Position numbers and translations under genes: made by a program
NCBI GenBank assembly: GCA_034638255.1
Contig: JAWPGT010000006.1
Coordinates: 248,001-312,000, forward strand
Length of the DNA stretch: 64,000 nt
DNA from: Coprinus comatus
Taxonomy: Eukaryota > Basidiomycota > Agaricomycetes > Agaricales > Agaricaceae
Direction: 5' to 3'
Part shown: positions 45,543-57,890 of the stretch, piece by piece
How the letters are laid out: each line of letters starts with the position of its first letter
How positions within the stretch are numbered: position 1 is the stretch's first letter
Notes under the pieces: generated by a model
The model's database searches: none
What the model was told of the DNA's origin: nothing
Seen by the model: the letters and a program-made list of their open reading frames with translations, nothing else

Positions 45543-47964
45543 TCAAGAAACATAACGAAACTCAGGAGCCTACCAAGAAGTAAGTTTTCGTACAACACTG
45601 TAAGAAATGAAGCAATCGCTTACCTTGTCAGCTAATTCACGAGTATTAACCTTGACACCAGGTTTTGGTTTCCCAGATCTTTTTTCTCTGCGTAAGTTAT
45701 CCCATCGATAAGATGCCTATCATAATGAGAGAGTTTAAATCTAATGTTGATCATAGAAATGTACATTAGGTAAAGACTTACGGAAAGCGTTAGAGCGCAA
45801 ATCGCCGCAAGGAATTCAAGTGCACATCCAACTGGATAATTTATGAAGTGAGTTGTCAATATTTGAGTCACTTGAAGTAAGGACATACTCGCAAACCCTT
45901 TACTATATTGGAAGGTACATCAACTGTTGAGATAAAATCATAAACAAATGTTCGACCTACACATAATGGGGTCCTTCTGTCTTAGGATAAATATGTGATC
46001 CCAGGATACTACCGCCATGACCAATGGACATGAATAAGCCCAAACCAGTGGCCTTCTTCGTCTCTGAACCAAGATTGTGTGTAACTAAGTGAACATAAGT
46101 TAGGGTAGGGTATTGAGATAGCAAATGTACGGGAATGATCAATGAACGCACACCAAGTCATGAGAAGTCCCATAGTGGTATAATTTCCTGACACAATGAA
46201 AAATGTTGCAAAATAACGAACACCGACGCTTGTTGGAGCCAACATAAGCCTGTAAAACTCATACATTAGAGATATCATCTATAGAATTTAGAGGACACAC
46301 AAAGAAACGTTCTTACAAATAACCAATTCCAGAAATTATCGCAGCAGTTGCTATAAATAGACCACGATGTTGCATCCGATCCGAAGCAAAAGAAAAGGTA
46401 ATCAGGAACACGGCGGCAGTGGCATAGGGTGGGACAGTAAGTAACTGTGCGCGAGCATTACCTATATTCGCGTGTCAGATACCCAATGGAAATTGGTATG
46501 TTTTTTCAAATGATACATAGTATGTACTCACTGTAACCAAGGGTCTGGATCATGGTAGGTAGGAATGCAGAAATGGACGCTATACCACAATTGAGTCCAA
46601 AGGCAATTACGCCTCCTATATAGACCTACAGAAACAAAAGAGAGCATGTCGTGTAGGTAATTGGTACACAAAAACTGACTTGAACTTCTTACCCTCCAAT
46701 CTTTTAAACCCATCCATATGTGTGCTAAGGAACTCGAGAGTATCAGACCTTTTTATTCAGAATTAAGAATGAGATACACACATTTATTGACTGTAGCTCC
46801 TGAATCTGCGCTCGCATATCTATTCATGCGTTCCAAGGCTATTTTTCGTTCTTGCTCATTCAAGAAAGTCGTTGACTCGGGTCTGTTCGGCAATAACAAC
46901 AGGCTTACCACCCCAAGCAAGACAGAAGGGAGGCCCTAATGATAGTCATGGTCAATTCAAATATCAAGTCCCAAAGACCATTGAAGTGTTCTAATTATAC
47001 CTCAATAATAAAAAGAAGCCTCCAGTTGGCGATATTTGCATGGGCATGTTGAACGCCAAATGCAATGAGACCACCGAATGCACCAGCAACAGAGGCAAAG
47101 CCATACCAATACGCCACCTACTCAGGTAGTATAAATTAGTAAAGGTAACAAAATATATGTCATATGAGTCGTACCCGAAGACCGATCTCCTCTTTGGTAT
47201 AATAGTAAGCTGCTCCCCATTGAGACAAAAATCTCCACGCATGATACGAAGTAACATACAGAGATACAGCGGAATAGCTGGTCCGAAGCACGCTTCGAAC
47301 GCTCCCAAGAACACACGAGTCACAAGCAGCCCTTGAAAATTAAAAGCGGTGGCCTGTTACACTCAATAAGAGACACATGACATAGAGCTAGACATATAAG
47401 CAAACATACTGAAAGAGTGGAGCATATACCCCAGCCTATAGCAGCTCCTGATAGCCACCAACGTGGTGGGAGGAGTTTGGAAGTTACAGTAGCTGGTGAT
47501 TGAAAAATAATCTGAAGAGATTTTTTTTGCTATAGTTAGTTTTGACCCAAAGAAAGTGAATGACGTTGTCATATACATAAGTGAAGAAAAATGCTGAAAC
47601 TATCCAATCGTATAATTGCCCAGTTGGATCCCCACCAAGTATATCCTCAGGCATTCCCTGAAGACGTGCATTGCCAAGGTTCGAGCGATCAAGAACTGGA
47701 CAGATGAAATCAATATATGCCAAGTGATCTTAACTGTAAATTAATGAGATCAAAATTGGACTTACAAGCGAATAAATAGAGCAAACAGGCGATAGGTAGA
47801 ATCCTTTTGTCAAGTTTTCGTACCAAAGCTTTTTCTTGGGCTCGATCAATAGATCTTTCATCAATATCGGCCGGGTCAGCTGTTAGAGCTTCGGATGAAG
47901 CATCGTCTGTTCTTTTTTCTTCACTGATACGAGCCAGAGATTCACGCTTTCTGTGCGCAGACAT
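45543..47964 (-). CDS. MFS transporter, Dal5/anion:cation symporter family, copy A
   Basis: Plasma-membrane transporter of the allantoate/nicotinate/vitamin permease (ACS, Dal5-like) family, probably importing an organic anion. ATG 47964 gives MSAHRKRESLARISEEK and the conserved cytoplasmic lead ALVRKLDKRILPIACLLYLF. An intron then joins to LDRSNLGNARLQGMPEDILG and YDWIVSAFFFTYV, the family signature. ATRVFLG-type text before AFEACFGPAIPLYL and a loop ESTTFLNEQERK-like (near 46830) lie in the middle. IYPKTEGPHYV, GCALEFLAAICALTLS and KPGVKVNTRELADK precede a final intron and APEFRYVS with TGA 45543-45545. At least ten short introns at the same places as copies B and C. No frame break was found. 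Confidence 0.88.
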
Positions 47965-49038
47965 GGTGAGTGGATAGAATAAACAGGAAAGCTGAGCACA
48001 GTAGAACGCAGCTTGATAAATGTTCAAGACTAAGGCAAGCGCCGGACTATACTTCGGATTTCCGTGCGTCCTTTCCTCAAAGTAGTCGATGAGAACATTC
48101 AACAAGTGCTTCCTGAAACTACGGTCCAGGTAAGTCCAGTACATTGAGAGCAAGGTGAAGATTTGTCCGACAGATTCGGCGCATGATTCTCGCAGTAGAC
48201 ATCATTAACGGGCGAGAAATTCCTGCTTCTCTTCCATGCTATGTTAATCACGGATAGAATGAGCGGATAGAATGAGCCTATCACTGATATATTCTCATGA
48301 GTGACTCAATTTAGTGTCCTATCGATTATCGGATGTAGCAGAATTAGTGAGTACTGGTGGTGAGTGGATGTCTGATGCACGATGGTTCGCTTCTAACTTA
48401 GAAGTAAATTGATGACGAGTTTCTTGAGTAATTTGGAGCACATTTACCTAACCAATTTAGTTCCCGTAGTTGTATCGATGTACTTATGTATATGTACTAT
48501 ATACTCCGGAAGAAATGCTTTATTGTAACATGCATATCTCAGAGCAGTGGCGGCGGCGGGGATTCTGATTAGCCGATATCATTCTCTTCTTTGTGTATGT
48601 AATCGTGTATCCACCGAAACCCCGACTCGTTTTCATTGTCAATCATCCGCACTCAATATTTTTTAATGTTATCACAAAAAGCGCCCTTGTTCAAATGTCT
48701 CCTATGATTGAGGACATGGAAGGGGAAGTGCGTCGGCTGATGGCTGGGCCCATTCTTGGCTGAGTCGTTTGATATGGTGAAGTTATGTTCTGGTGGGCCT
48801 ACGTATACTACTACTAACCTGTGCCCATCTTTCAATTACTGATATGTATGCGTACAGCTTGGTGGGAAGCTTACACGCGGCGATGAAAAAAAAAAAGGGA
48901 AAAAGAAGATAAGATCCAGTTTCCGGACAAAACACGCATATAATGATTGAGAAATGCAAATAGTATCCGTACTTGGCGGGAGAGATAGAAATACAACAGA
49001 CGATGTTAATAAGCACAGAAATCATAATCCCATTCATC
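47965..49038. other. Spacer between MFS copies A and B
   Basis: Promoter of copy A (adjacent, with the short minus frames 48099-48284 and 47965-48153 as noise) and 3' flank of copy B. An A tract is present at 48886-48900. No gene supported. Confidence 0.45.
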
Positions 49039-51442
49039 TCAAGAGACGTAACGGTAGTCAGGAGCCTAGTAGAAATAGATGAATAATCGAAAGTCAAGTT
49101 AGAACTGACAGCATACCTTGTCAGCCAGTTCATCAGTATTAACCTTAACACCGGGTTCTGGTTTCCCATATAATTTATCCCTACGTGAGTTTTCCCACAT
49201 ATAGGATGCCTTCATAAAATTTGTCAGCCAAAGCACTAAATTATAAAATGAGTAGTAGGAGAGACTTACTGAAAGAATGATAGAGCCAATCATCGCAATG
49301 AACTCGAGTGCACATATAACTGACAAAGAGATCATGTCAGCTTAAATCTCCAATAACATAAATAGGAACACACTCGCGAATCCTTTACTACATAAGTCAA
49401 GCACATCAGTCGTTGATATACGAGGATCAATTGTTAAACATACATATATCGTGGACCTTCCGTCTTGGGGTATATGTGTGATCCTAAAATGCTGCCACCC
49501 TGTCCAAGTGACATAAATAAGCCTACGCCAGTAGCTTTCTTTGACTCCGAGCCAAGGTTATGTGCAACTGTGATAGAAGATCTGTTGTTAAGACATTAAA
49601 TGGACGCGGCAAGTATTAACATACACCAAGCAATGATAAGTCCAATAGCGGTATAGCTTCCGGAAACGATGCAAAACGTTGCGAAATAACGAACGCCAAT
49701 GCTTGATACTGATGTAGCCAACATAATTCTATCAGGTCCGTATGTTAGGAAGAATCATCTTAAGATTTGGAAAATCATTTTAAAAGCAAAACTCTTACAC
49801 ATAACCAACACCAGCGATCGCTGAGGAAGCCGCCATAAATGTGCCACGATGCTGCATGCGATCTGACATCATAGACGCGGTGACCAGACACACGGCGGAC
49901 GTAGCGTAAGGCGGAACAGTGAGGAGCTGTGCACGAGCATTATCTAGTACGTTCGCATGTCATATATCCAGCGATAGCCACCATATGTCAAAAGGTAGTA
50001 TGCACTCACTGTAACCGAGGGTTTGGATCATAGTAGGGAGAAAGGCAGAGATTGATGCTACAGCACATGTATATCCGAAATAGATTGTGGCTCCAAGGTA
50101 AACCTGTAGAAACGGTCATTATCAGTGTAAGTAACTCATACTAGAGAATAGCGAGAAATCAATGTCTTACTCTCCAATCAGTTAGACCCATCAAGATATG
50201 CGCTACGACAGCGGTATTATACTCCACTGCCAAGGAACAATAAGAAAAGCTTGCGCACCTTTCTTGAGTACAGCTCCTGTATCGGCAGTTCCGTGTCTAT
50301 TCATACGCTCCACGGCCAATTCCCTTTCTCTCTCATTTAAGAATGTTGTTGATTCGGGTCTATTCGGCAATAAAAACATGCATACAGCCCCAAGTATAAC
50401 AGAAGGAAGGCCCTGGAAATGGTTATGGTCACTTCAAGGATTGTCGTATATCAAGTTGATTACCTCAATAATAAAAAGGAGTCGCCAATTAGCAACATTT
50501 GCCTCAATATGTTGAACTCCAAATGCAATAAGACCACCAAAGGCGCCAGCTACGGCAGCAAAACCGAACCAATATGCCATCTAATTATATATCACAAGTT
50601 AGCAAAACACAAGGAACGGAAAATATGGGCCAACCCGAAGTCCGATTTCTTCTTTAGTATAAAAGAAAGCTGTCGTTGGAAATCATTGCGCAGCTGAGCT
50701 ATCATGAGATCAAGTACTTATTCGTAAATAACGTACAGAGGTACAAGGGGATAGCTGGCCCAAAACCTGATTCGAAGACTCCCAAGAAAACACGAGTGGC
50801 TATCATCCCTTGGAAATTGAATGTGGTCGCCTTCAACAATGACATGAGAGTTGACAAGCGTATCATGTGTTCAGATGGGAGACATACCATAAGAGTACCA
50901 CACAAACCCCATCCCATGGCAGCCCCCGCCACCCACATTCGTGGCGGGAAGAGTTTAGAAAGGATAGTAGCTGGTGTCTGACATATAATCTACCATATAT
51001 ACTGTATGTTAGTTGCTGTCCGAGCGAGATAAAATCAAGAAGAATTGAGGCATACATAAGTGAAGAAAAATGCAGAACTTATCCAATCATATAATTCCCC
51101 AGTTGGATCCCCGCCAAGTACATCTTCAGGCATTCCTTGAAGGCGGGCATTCCCAAGATTGGAACGATCAAGGACTGAACAAATGACGTCAATATCCTCC
51201 AACGCCAAGTATGCCGCTGATTTTCAGTACTTACAAGCGAATAAATATAGCAAACATACTATAGGCAAGATCCTTTTGTCAAGTTTTCGCACTAATGCCT
51301 TTTCTTCAATTTGAGCCGGATCGACAGCCGATTTTTCGACAACATCAGATTGAGTCTGCAACGAAGCATCATCCGTCTTTTTTCCATCTACAGAAGCCCG
51401 AGTCGGCATCTCAGCTTTGACATGGTCACTACGAGAAGACAT
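49039..51442 (-). CDS. MFS transporter, Dal5-like, copy B
   Basis: Tandem paralogue of copy A in the same orientation. ATG 51442 gives MSSRSDHVKAEMPTRASVDG and the shared lead EKALVRKLDKRILPIVCLLY. After an intron comes LDRSNLGNARLQGMPEDVLG. ATRVFLGVFESGFGPAIPLY is near 50800, ESTTFLNERERELA-like text near 50340, and MQHRGTF-type text near 49840. YPKTEGPRY, VICALEFIAMIGSIILS and KPEPGVKVNTDELADK precede the final intron and APDYRYVS with TGA 49039-49041. All exons read through in frame by eye. The variable N-terminal ~50 residues, outside the membrane domain, are the most diverged part among the copies. Confidence 0.88.
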
Positions 51443-52915
51443 AGCAAAATGTGAGAGAGAGAGGGAAACGGGTTCACGAGATTGGACATGGCTTTAGATA
51501 AATAACCGAAACAAGAAGGCTTAGCCTTCCGCGGGTATGTAAGTTAGCCTTCATCAATGAACATTGGGTATTGAACTTCTCTGTTGTCCCCAATTAGAAG
51601 GGACTACTTCTTGTGAATTGTGACCATGTGGCGTTTGTATAGGATAAGTATCTTTTTGTCTTGGGTGTCTTGGGTATCTCCGTGTATCTCGCAATAAAGC
51701 AAAGCAGACTTGAGGCCATTTTCAACTGCACAGCAAAAAATCATATAATCGTGACCTCTATTGAACCATCCGTAGGTATCAACCTCGATCGGAGATGTCC
51801 TGGGAAATACTAGGGAATACTGGGGGAATATGTGGGGTCGCATTTGGATTTGACGGAAAACACCGGAAAGGAGGGTTCCTAGATTATGGGTTACGTATAT
51901 CTGTAACAAGCGTTTAACAAGCGTTGGGTACCGAGCAGAACTCGTAGATAGAGCGACCTGACAATCGCTATTTTCCGCGTAGGTACCTACCTATCAGTAA
52001 GATCCTAAGCGAGGCGACCATAGCCTTAGTTCCGCACAAAAACTATGCCCCTGCATGTTGAGTCTAGTAGCGCAAATATATCCACAGAGTCGTATTTGAT
52101 GGGCACGGAAGGACGAAGAAATGCCAGGGAAAACGGAAGGCCCCCAGGTCACGTGAGGGGGCGGCTACACCCAGCACCAGTGAAAGAAGTCAGAAAATTA
52201 GCGGGCTAGTGGCGAGAGCCCCAAAGCGAAAACTACCCATTAGACTATTATTATCGATGAGTTGACCTTCTGCATGAACGTCAATTATTTCCTCACGCAG
52301 CTACCGCAACCCCTTAAGGTTCCTAAAAATGCAAAGTTGACCCAACGGGAAGGTCGGCATTTTCGGGTACCAGCCCTTTTAAGAACCAGCTTGAAGCTTC
52401 AAGCGAGTTCAAGTTTAGCCATCACTGATGTTCAATTTGATCATTGACGAACAGTGTCTAAAGAAAAGAAAACTATTTTTATTTTTGCAATTGCTTATTT
52501 ATGTATCGTACATCTGAGATCACCTATCATCATGGATTCTACAAGGAGAGTCCGAACTGGAGTTGAATTTTCGTGTCTCCCTACTTAGAAAGAAACCATC
52601 CACTTGGAGTTCTTCCCTAATTCCTACCACTTGAACTAGACTTGAACCGAGAGATTCAGTATCAGTCGTATCTAGGCGCTTGATTATTGTACATGTGTGA
52701 AGACAACGCCACTCCATGAAAAATAGAACATGCCACTTTGTTCTAGACCTAATGCCTACCAGGTTGGACCCCAGTTAGGTTTTCCACGACGGTCTTTGGT
52801 TCACTGAACATTCATATAACCAAGAAATATAATTACATTACTAACGAGCAACTATTGAAAAGACTCGGATAAGAAACGCGGCATTATGAACGTGGCTGAA
52901 ACCTTAATACAACTC
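51443..52915. other. Spacer between MFS copies B and C
   Basis: About 1.5 kb with no supported gene. Contains a CACGTG-like site (GGTCACGTGAGG near 52150). Short frames on both strands have no motif. Confidence 0.45.
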
Positions 52916-55407
52916 TCAAGGAACATAACGGAATTCGGGAGCCTATGTAACCAGACACGAGTAAGACGTCAGAGCCTCAATATGAAGTATGAATGGTGAT
53001 AACAAATAACACTTAAACGTACCTTATCGGCTAGTTCATGAGTGTTAACTCTTACTCCGGGAACCGGTTTCCCGTAAAGTTTGTCTCTACGCGCATTCTC
53101 CCATCGATAGGATAACTAGAAATCACAGATATAAGAGTGTTAGTTTAAAAGTCTAAGTGATTTTGGGGGTAAGGGAGAATCTGACCGAAAGAATGACAGA
53201 ACAAATCGCCGCAGGAATTCAAGTGCACATCCGACTATGAGAATTGTAACTGTTAGTCGTATTTGTCACTAATATATGACGTTAGACGCACTCGCAAATC
53301 CTTTACTATAAATTGATTACCAGAGTCAGTTGAAATCTACCTCTTAATTTAGGTGTTCAACAACTTACACATAATGAGGACCTTCCGTCTTAGGATAGAT
53401 ATGAGATCCTAAGACACTACCACATTGACCAATTGCCATAAACATGGGTATACCAGTAGCTTTTTTAGTTTCGGAACCAAGGTTATGCGCAACTGTGCAA
53501 TAGAAAACAGTTTCCAAAAGTGATTAGTATGGGTGGTGTGCGGACGTGGTAAGAAATTTAAAAAACATACACCAAGCAATGATAATTCCAATAGTGGTGT
53601 AAGTTCCTGCCACAATGCAAAATGTTGCAAAGTAACGAACTCCAAGGTTCGGTGTAACCAGCATGAGTCTACCCCAATGAGTTAGATCCAGTATCATTCA
53701 ATTTGGGATTGAGGATGTGTTTCTTACAAATAACCAAGACCTCCAGTAGCTGAAGATGTAGCCATGAAGAAACCACGATGTTGTAATCTATCCGACATCA
53801 TACAAAATGAGATCAACATCACAGCAGCACTTGCATAAGGAGGAACAGTGAGTAACTGTGCCCTAGCATTACCTATAACATCCACATAATCAAAAATCTA
53901 TCAAATTCCGTTTGATGAACAATAGTATGTACTTACTATAGCCTAGGGTTTGAATGATGGTAGGCAAAAACGCAGAAATAGATGCAAGAGCACAGTTGAG
54001 CCCGAAATAAATAACGCCGGCGGTGTAGATCTACAAAAAGTAACGCGCCAAGTAGTAAGTAAACTCCGAAGTCTTACCATTACAAGTATGCCAAGAAATA
54101 ACAACTTACTCTCCAATCTGTTAGGGCCATCCGAATATGAGCTGTGGGGTTAAACATTAAACGATTAGACTTTTCTGCCAAGAAAAGAAGGGGACGAAAG
54201 CTCGCTCACCCTTATTTACGACAGCTCCCGTATCTCCACTTGAATGCCTATTCATACGATCCAGGGCTATTTTCCTTTCTCGCTCATTGAAGAATGGCGT
54301 TGATTCTGGCCTGTTAGGCAATAACGCCATTCCTATTAACCCAATTATGATTGAAGGGCTGCCCTGAAGATGATTCATGGTCACCACAAATTGCAACAAA
54401 TCAATGTTTTATTTACCTCGATAATGAAAAGAAGCCTCCAGTTTTGAATGTCTGCATCAATGTGTTGAACTCCGAAAGCGATAAGACCACCGAAAGCACC
54501 TGCGACAGCAGCAAAGCCAAACCAATATGCCATCTAATAAAAGCCCAACAGTTAGTAGTTATTGTGATAATCATGATGGAGCCTTACTCGAAGACCCATT
54601 TCTTCTTTAGTATAGAAGAAAGCTATTTAAGGACACGGTATTCATAAGCAATTAGGGGTCAAAGCGTCTCCTTATGGTTGGCTCACAGAAGTACAAAGGA
54701 ATAGCTGGTCCAAAGCCTGACTCGAAGACTCCTAAGAATACACGAGTCGTTATCATCCCCTGGAAGTTATATGTAGCAGCCTAACAAATAATATCATAAG
54801 AACCGACGGACGCGGCTTAACATGTATGTTAAAACATACCATTAAAGTAGATGATATACCCCAACCAATAGCAGACCCTGACATCCAGAAACGTGGCGGG
54901 AAAAGCTTGGAAATGACCGTAGCTGGAATTTGGCATATAATCTAAAGAAAAACACGAAACAATGATTGAGTCGCTGGCAGAGCAAAGGTGTAAGGAGGAA
55001 TAATGCATACATAAGTGAAGAAGAATGCTGAAGTTATCCAGTCATATAACTCTCCAGTAGGATCCCCACCAAGGATATCATCGGGTAGTCCTTGCAGACG
55101 AGCATTTCCGAGGTTTGAGCGATCGAGGTCTGTAAGAATACGAGTCAAGGTCAAGTTCTCGACATCAAGTGATAATTGATTTATCCGACGAAAGTCAATG
55201 TGTATCCTTACAAGCGAATAAATAGAGGAGACACGCGATAGGTAAAATCCTTTTATCGAGTTTTCGTACCAAGGCCTTCTCTTCTTGAACGCGAGCGGTA
55301 GTGTCTACCGAATTATCATCAATGCCTTCACCTTCAGCATCATGGACCTTTTTTTCGTCAAAAGCCCGAGTCAGCGAGTCATCTCTAGGGTCAGAGTATG
55401 TAGACAT
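52916..55407 (-). CDS. MFS transporter, Dal5-like, copy C, frameshift near last membrane segment
   Basis: Third tandem paralogue. ATG 55407 gives MSTYSDPRDDSLTRAFDEK, then VQEEKALVRKLDKRILPIAC, and after an intron LDRSNLGNARLQGLPDDILG and GELYDWITSAFFFTYV. Middle exons keep ESTPFFNERERKIALDRMNR near 54270, and the chain continues to a final APEFRYVP with TGA 52916-52918. At 53211-53216 the sequence lacks one base that copies A and B have. VGCALEF should continue L-A-A-I-C but instead reads L-R-R-F-V in a shifted frame. The next donor is GTCAGA where A and B have GTAAGT. The copy therefore has a damaged last membrane helix and tail, through mutation or assembly error. The other eleven segments look intact. 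Confidence 0.82.
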
Positions 55408-56115
55408 AGTATACTGAGAGGCAGGAAGGGGCACACGCGCTGGGTGGAGAACCAAAACCAAAGCGAATAGTACGTACAACCTTTCTCGGGTATTTATCGT
55501 CACTGCTACTTACCAGTGCGTACTGAGGCTCCTCTTTGTCCCCAAATAGAAAGCGAATCGTCCTTGTGATCATGGCCAACGTGAACCACAAGTTACCGTA
55601 GACAGCGCTAGATACCCCTACGGACGGTAGGGTGTCCTGAATAGATCTGTGCTCGATTTAACGCCTTGAACCTCTTCGGCCGATTTAGATACTGTATTTT
55701 GACATTAATCGTGAGAACACAGCCAACCAATCGCCATTACCAATGATGCTAGTGATTAATGGAAGTACATGATTTATTTATAGTAGATGGCCGTATGTCA
55801 GGACGATGTGCTACTTTACAACTGTTTTACCTTGGCTTTACCATGTTATCATCCTACCCGCATAAATTTGGCTATATCAGAAATCAGATGTAGAACTGAG
55901 GGCGCCCAGACGTTGTCAAATTACGAAACCTTCACAATAGACAATTTTAAATTAGAAACAGTAATATTTTAGGAGTAGAAAGCGATATGTTGAGACCTTT
56001 GCTTCCGCAGGACAAAAATTGAACACACGCCTCAGAAGTTTCACGAAGAAGAATCGAATAATTATCCTTAGTATTGACAGAATGATATTAAAAATGTCCT
56101 CAGTTCGATCTATAA
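55408..56115. other. Upstream region of MFS copy C
   Basis: Probable promoter of copy C. No supported gene; plus frame 55787-55972 and minus frame 55391-55591 lack motifs. Confidence 0.4.
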
Positions 56116-56466
56116 ATGAGTCCCGCTGGTATATCAGGTACAGGCTTCGACACGGCTACACCTGGGGCAATTATCCGAACACCAGCAGATGACCACCGTG
56201 GTGAGGTAATCTCCTACTTCAAAGGAGAATACTCTGAGAATACTTACAGCACCACCGACGCTATGAATATGTATGTTGTAATGGGGGGTGATGGAAGGCT
56301 TGCACCACATTGTACCTATGTCTTGTTTCAAGTCTTATTACCTCCTTTCGTTACAGACTTTAGTCCGCGGTCGCAAATCCCGATCGATCGTATTGCGGAC
56401 AGTGAACCCGTTCGGCAAGTGGAACTTCAAATGTTCGTGAAAATAGATTCTGAATTATTGGTCTAA
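56116..56466 (+). CDS. Hypothetical 116-residue ORF
   Basis: Single uninterrupted frame from ATG 56116 (MSPAGISGTGFDTATPGAII) to TAA 56464-56466. It is moderately acidic with no signal peptide or membrane segment, and I recognise no family. It ends only 70 bp from the convergent HCNGP-like gene, so it may be noise or part of that gene's 3' region. Called only because the frame is clean and starts with ATG. Confidence 0.25.
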   Translation: MSPAGISGTGFDTATPGAIIRTPADDHRGEVISYFKGEYSENTYSTTDAMNMYVVMGGDGRLAPHCTYVLFQVLLPPFVTDFSPRSQIPIDRIADSEPVRQVELQMFVKIDSELLV

Positions 56467-56536
56467 TGTTTTGGAAAGATTGATTGAGGCGTAGGAAAAC
56501 CGCACTAAGATGTAGATGTCCAAGTAATAGCGAACA

Positions 56537-57847
56537 TTATCCATATCTAGTTTTCTCTCTTTCCTTTACCCTCGAATAAATCGCCTGCGTCTGCCCAGTA
56601 GTTCCGTATGGTTGAAATCGACTTGCCCTTTTTCCACCACCCAGAACTGTTGGTGCTTGTCCTCCACTAGGACCGGGATCTCGATGATGTTTGGAAGAAG
56701 ACGCAGTCATTGATAAAGGTAAATGTGTTGAAGATGATGCGAATGCAATATGATTCCTTTTCCCCGCGGATTGTGATTGTCCCTGTTGTTCTTCACGAAT
56801 TTTTTGTTGCTCAGCTGACGTTGGGGAGTGAAAATAAATGGTTGACACAGGTTGTGAAGAATATCCACGTTCATGTCCAGTTGTTCCACGCGTAGAAGGA
56901 GCGATAGCCGAGTCGCGCGGTGCCATGCGGTCGGTCGAGTTGAACAGTAGAAAGGCCAAACATGCAATGTCAATCAAAAAATGCAAGGGATACGTTACGA
57001 AAAGGGCTCACCAATTTTATCAGCATACCACCCTTCTTCAACATCATCCGGATCCCAAATATCCTTTGGAAAATTAGTTGTCCTTTCATCTACATCTACA
57101 AACTCAACGAGCTTGGCATAGAGATGGGGATTACGAAAGGATTGGTTGGACATGAGCGAATCGTTGAAATGCTTGGGGTTATGTGGATCATGTTTGAGCG
57201 CGGTAAATTGTGCTAGTTTTGTCTATTGTCCTCATTAATATCATAACAAGGTAAACCAGAACGGTGAGTACACATACTCGGATGGCAGGATTGCAAGGTT
57301 CTGTAGATGCTGGAGGAATGCCCCAATCTTCAAGGCCAGGAATAGGCGGGGGCTTGAGTAACGTCCGTATACGGGCCAGTTCGTCTTGTGGTGATCTGAC
57401 ATCCTCAGCGTGATTATCCTCCGGAGGGACTGTGAGCTGTCGCGGAGACTGTGACTCCGATTGGGGCGGTGTTTCTGTGCTGCTTTGTTTCTCTTCGAGT
57501 AAAGCAGGTGTACGAGGATGATTTTTGTGGACGGTGTGTGGTCGTTTGATGATAATTTGAGATTTCAGTCGCCGTGCTACAACGGGTAAGAATTGTGAAA
57601 GGGAAAGCGCAGAATGCTTACATTCTGTTGATGGTTTATGAGCGACTTTAAGCTCTTTATCCTGACCCAAACGGAAACAGAGGAGAAAGCGAGCAACAGG
57701 GAAACGACGTTTCTAATCTGGAAGACAAGAAATTCTCACATTTTGTTGCTCAGATTCGCTCTGAGAGTCATCGTCGTATGCAACGAGGCCTAGTACGTCA
57801 TTGAGAGCGGCGTAGGGACAAAACCATATGTTGTGCTCACCGTGCAT
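56537..57847 (-). CDS. HCNGP/SAP30BP-like nuclear protein
   Basis: Conserved nuclear protein related to human SAP30BP (HCNGP), which is linked to transcriptional repression and splicing. ATG 57847 gives [20 protein letters not shown], followed by [15 protein letters not shown], the usual N-terminal acidic motif. After introns comes [20 protein letters not shown], then [15 protein letters not shown]. The family core then reads TKLAQF (57210s), [40 protein letters not shown] and [20 protein letters not shown] (57000s). The last exon is Ser/Gln-rich and ends [13 protein letters not shown] with the stop at 56537-56539. The start codon is the only in-frame ATG before the conserved part. It lies back to back with GPI8, sharing an extremely short promoter. 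Confidence 0.85.
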
Positions 57848-57890
57848 GATGGTGGAACGAGGTCAAGGAGTGTGTGTGACTGCGCCATCA

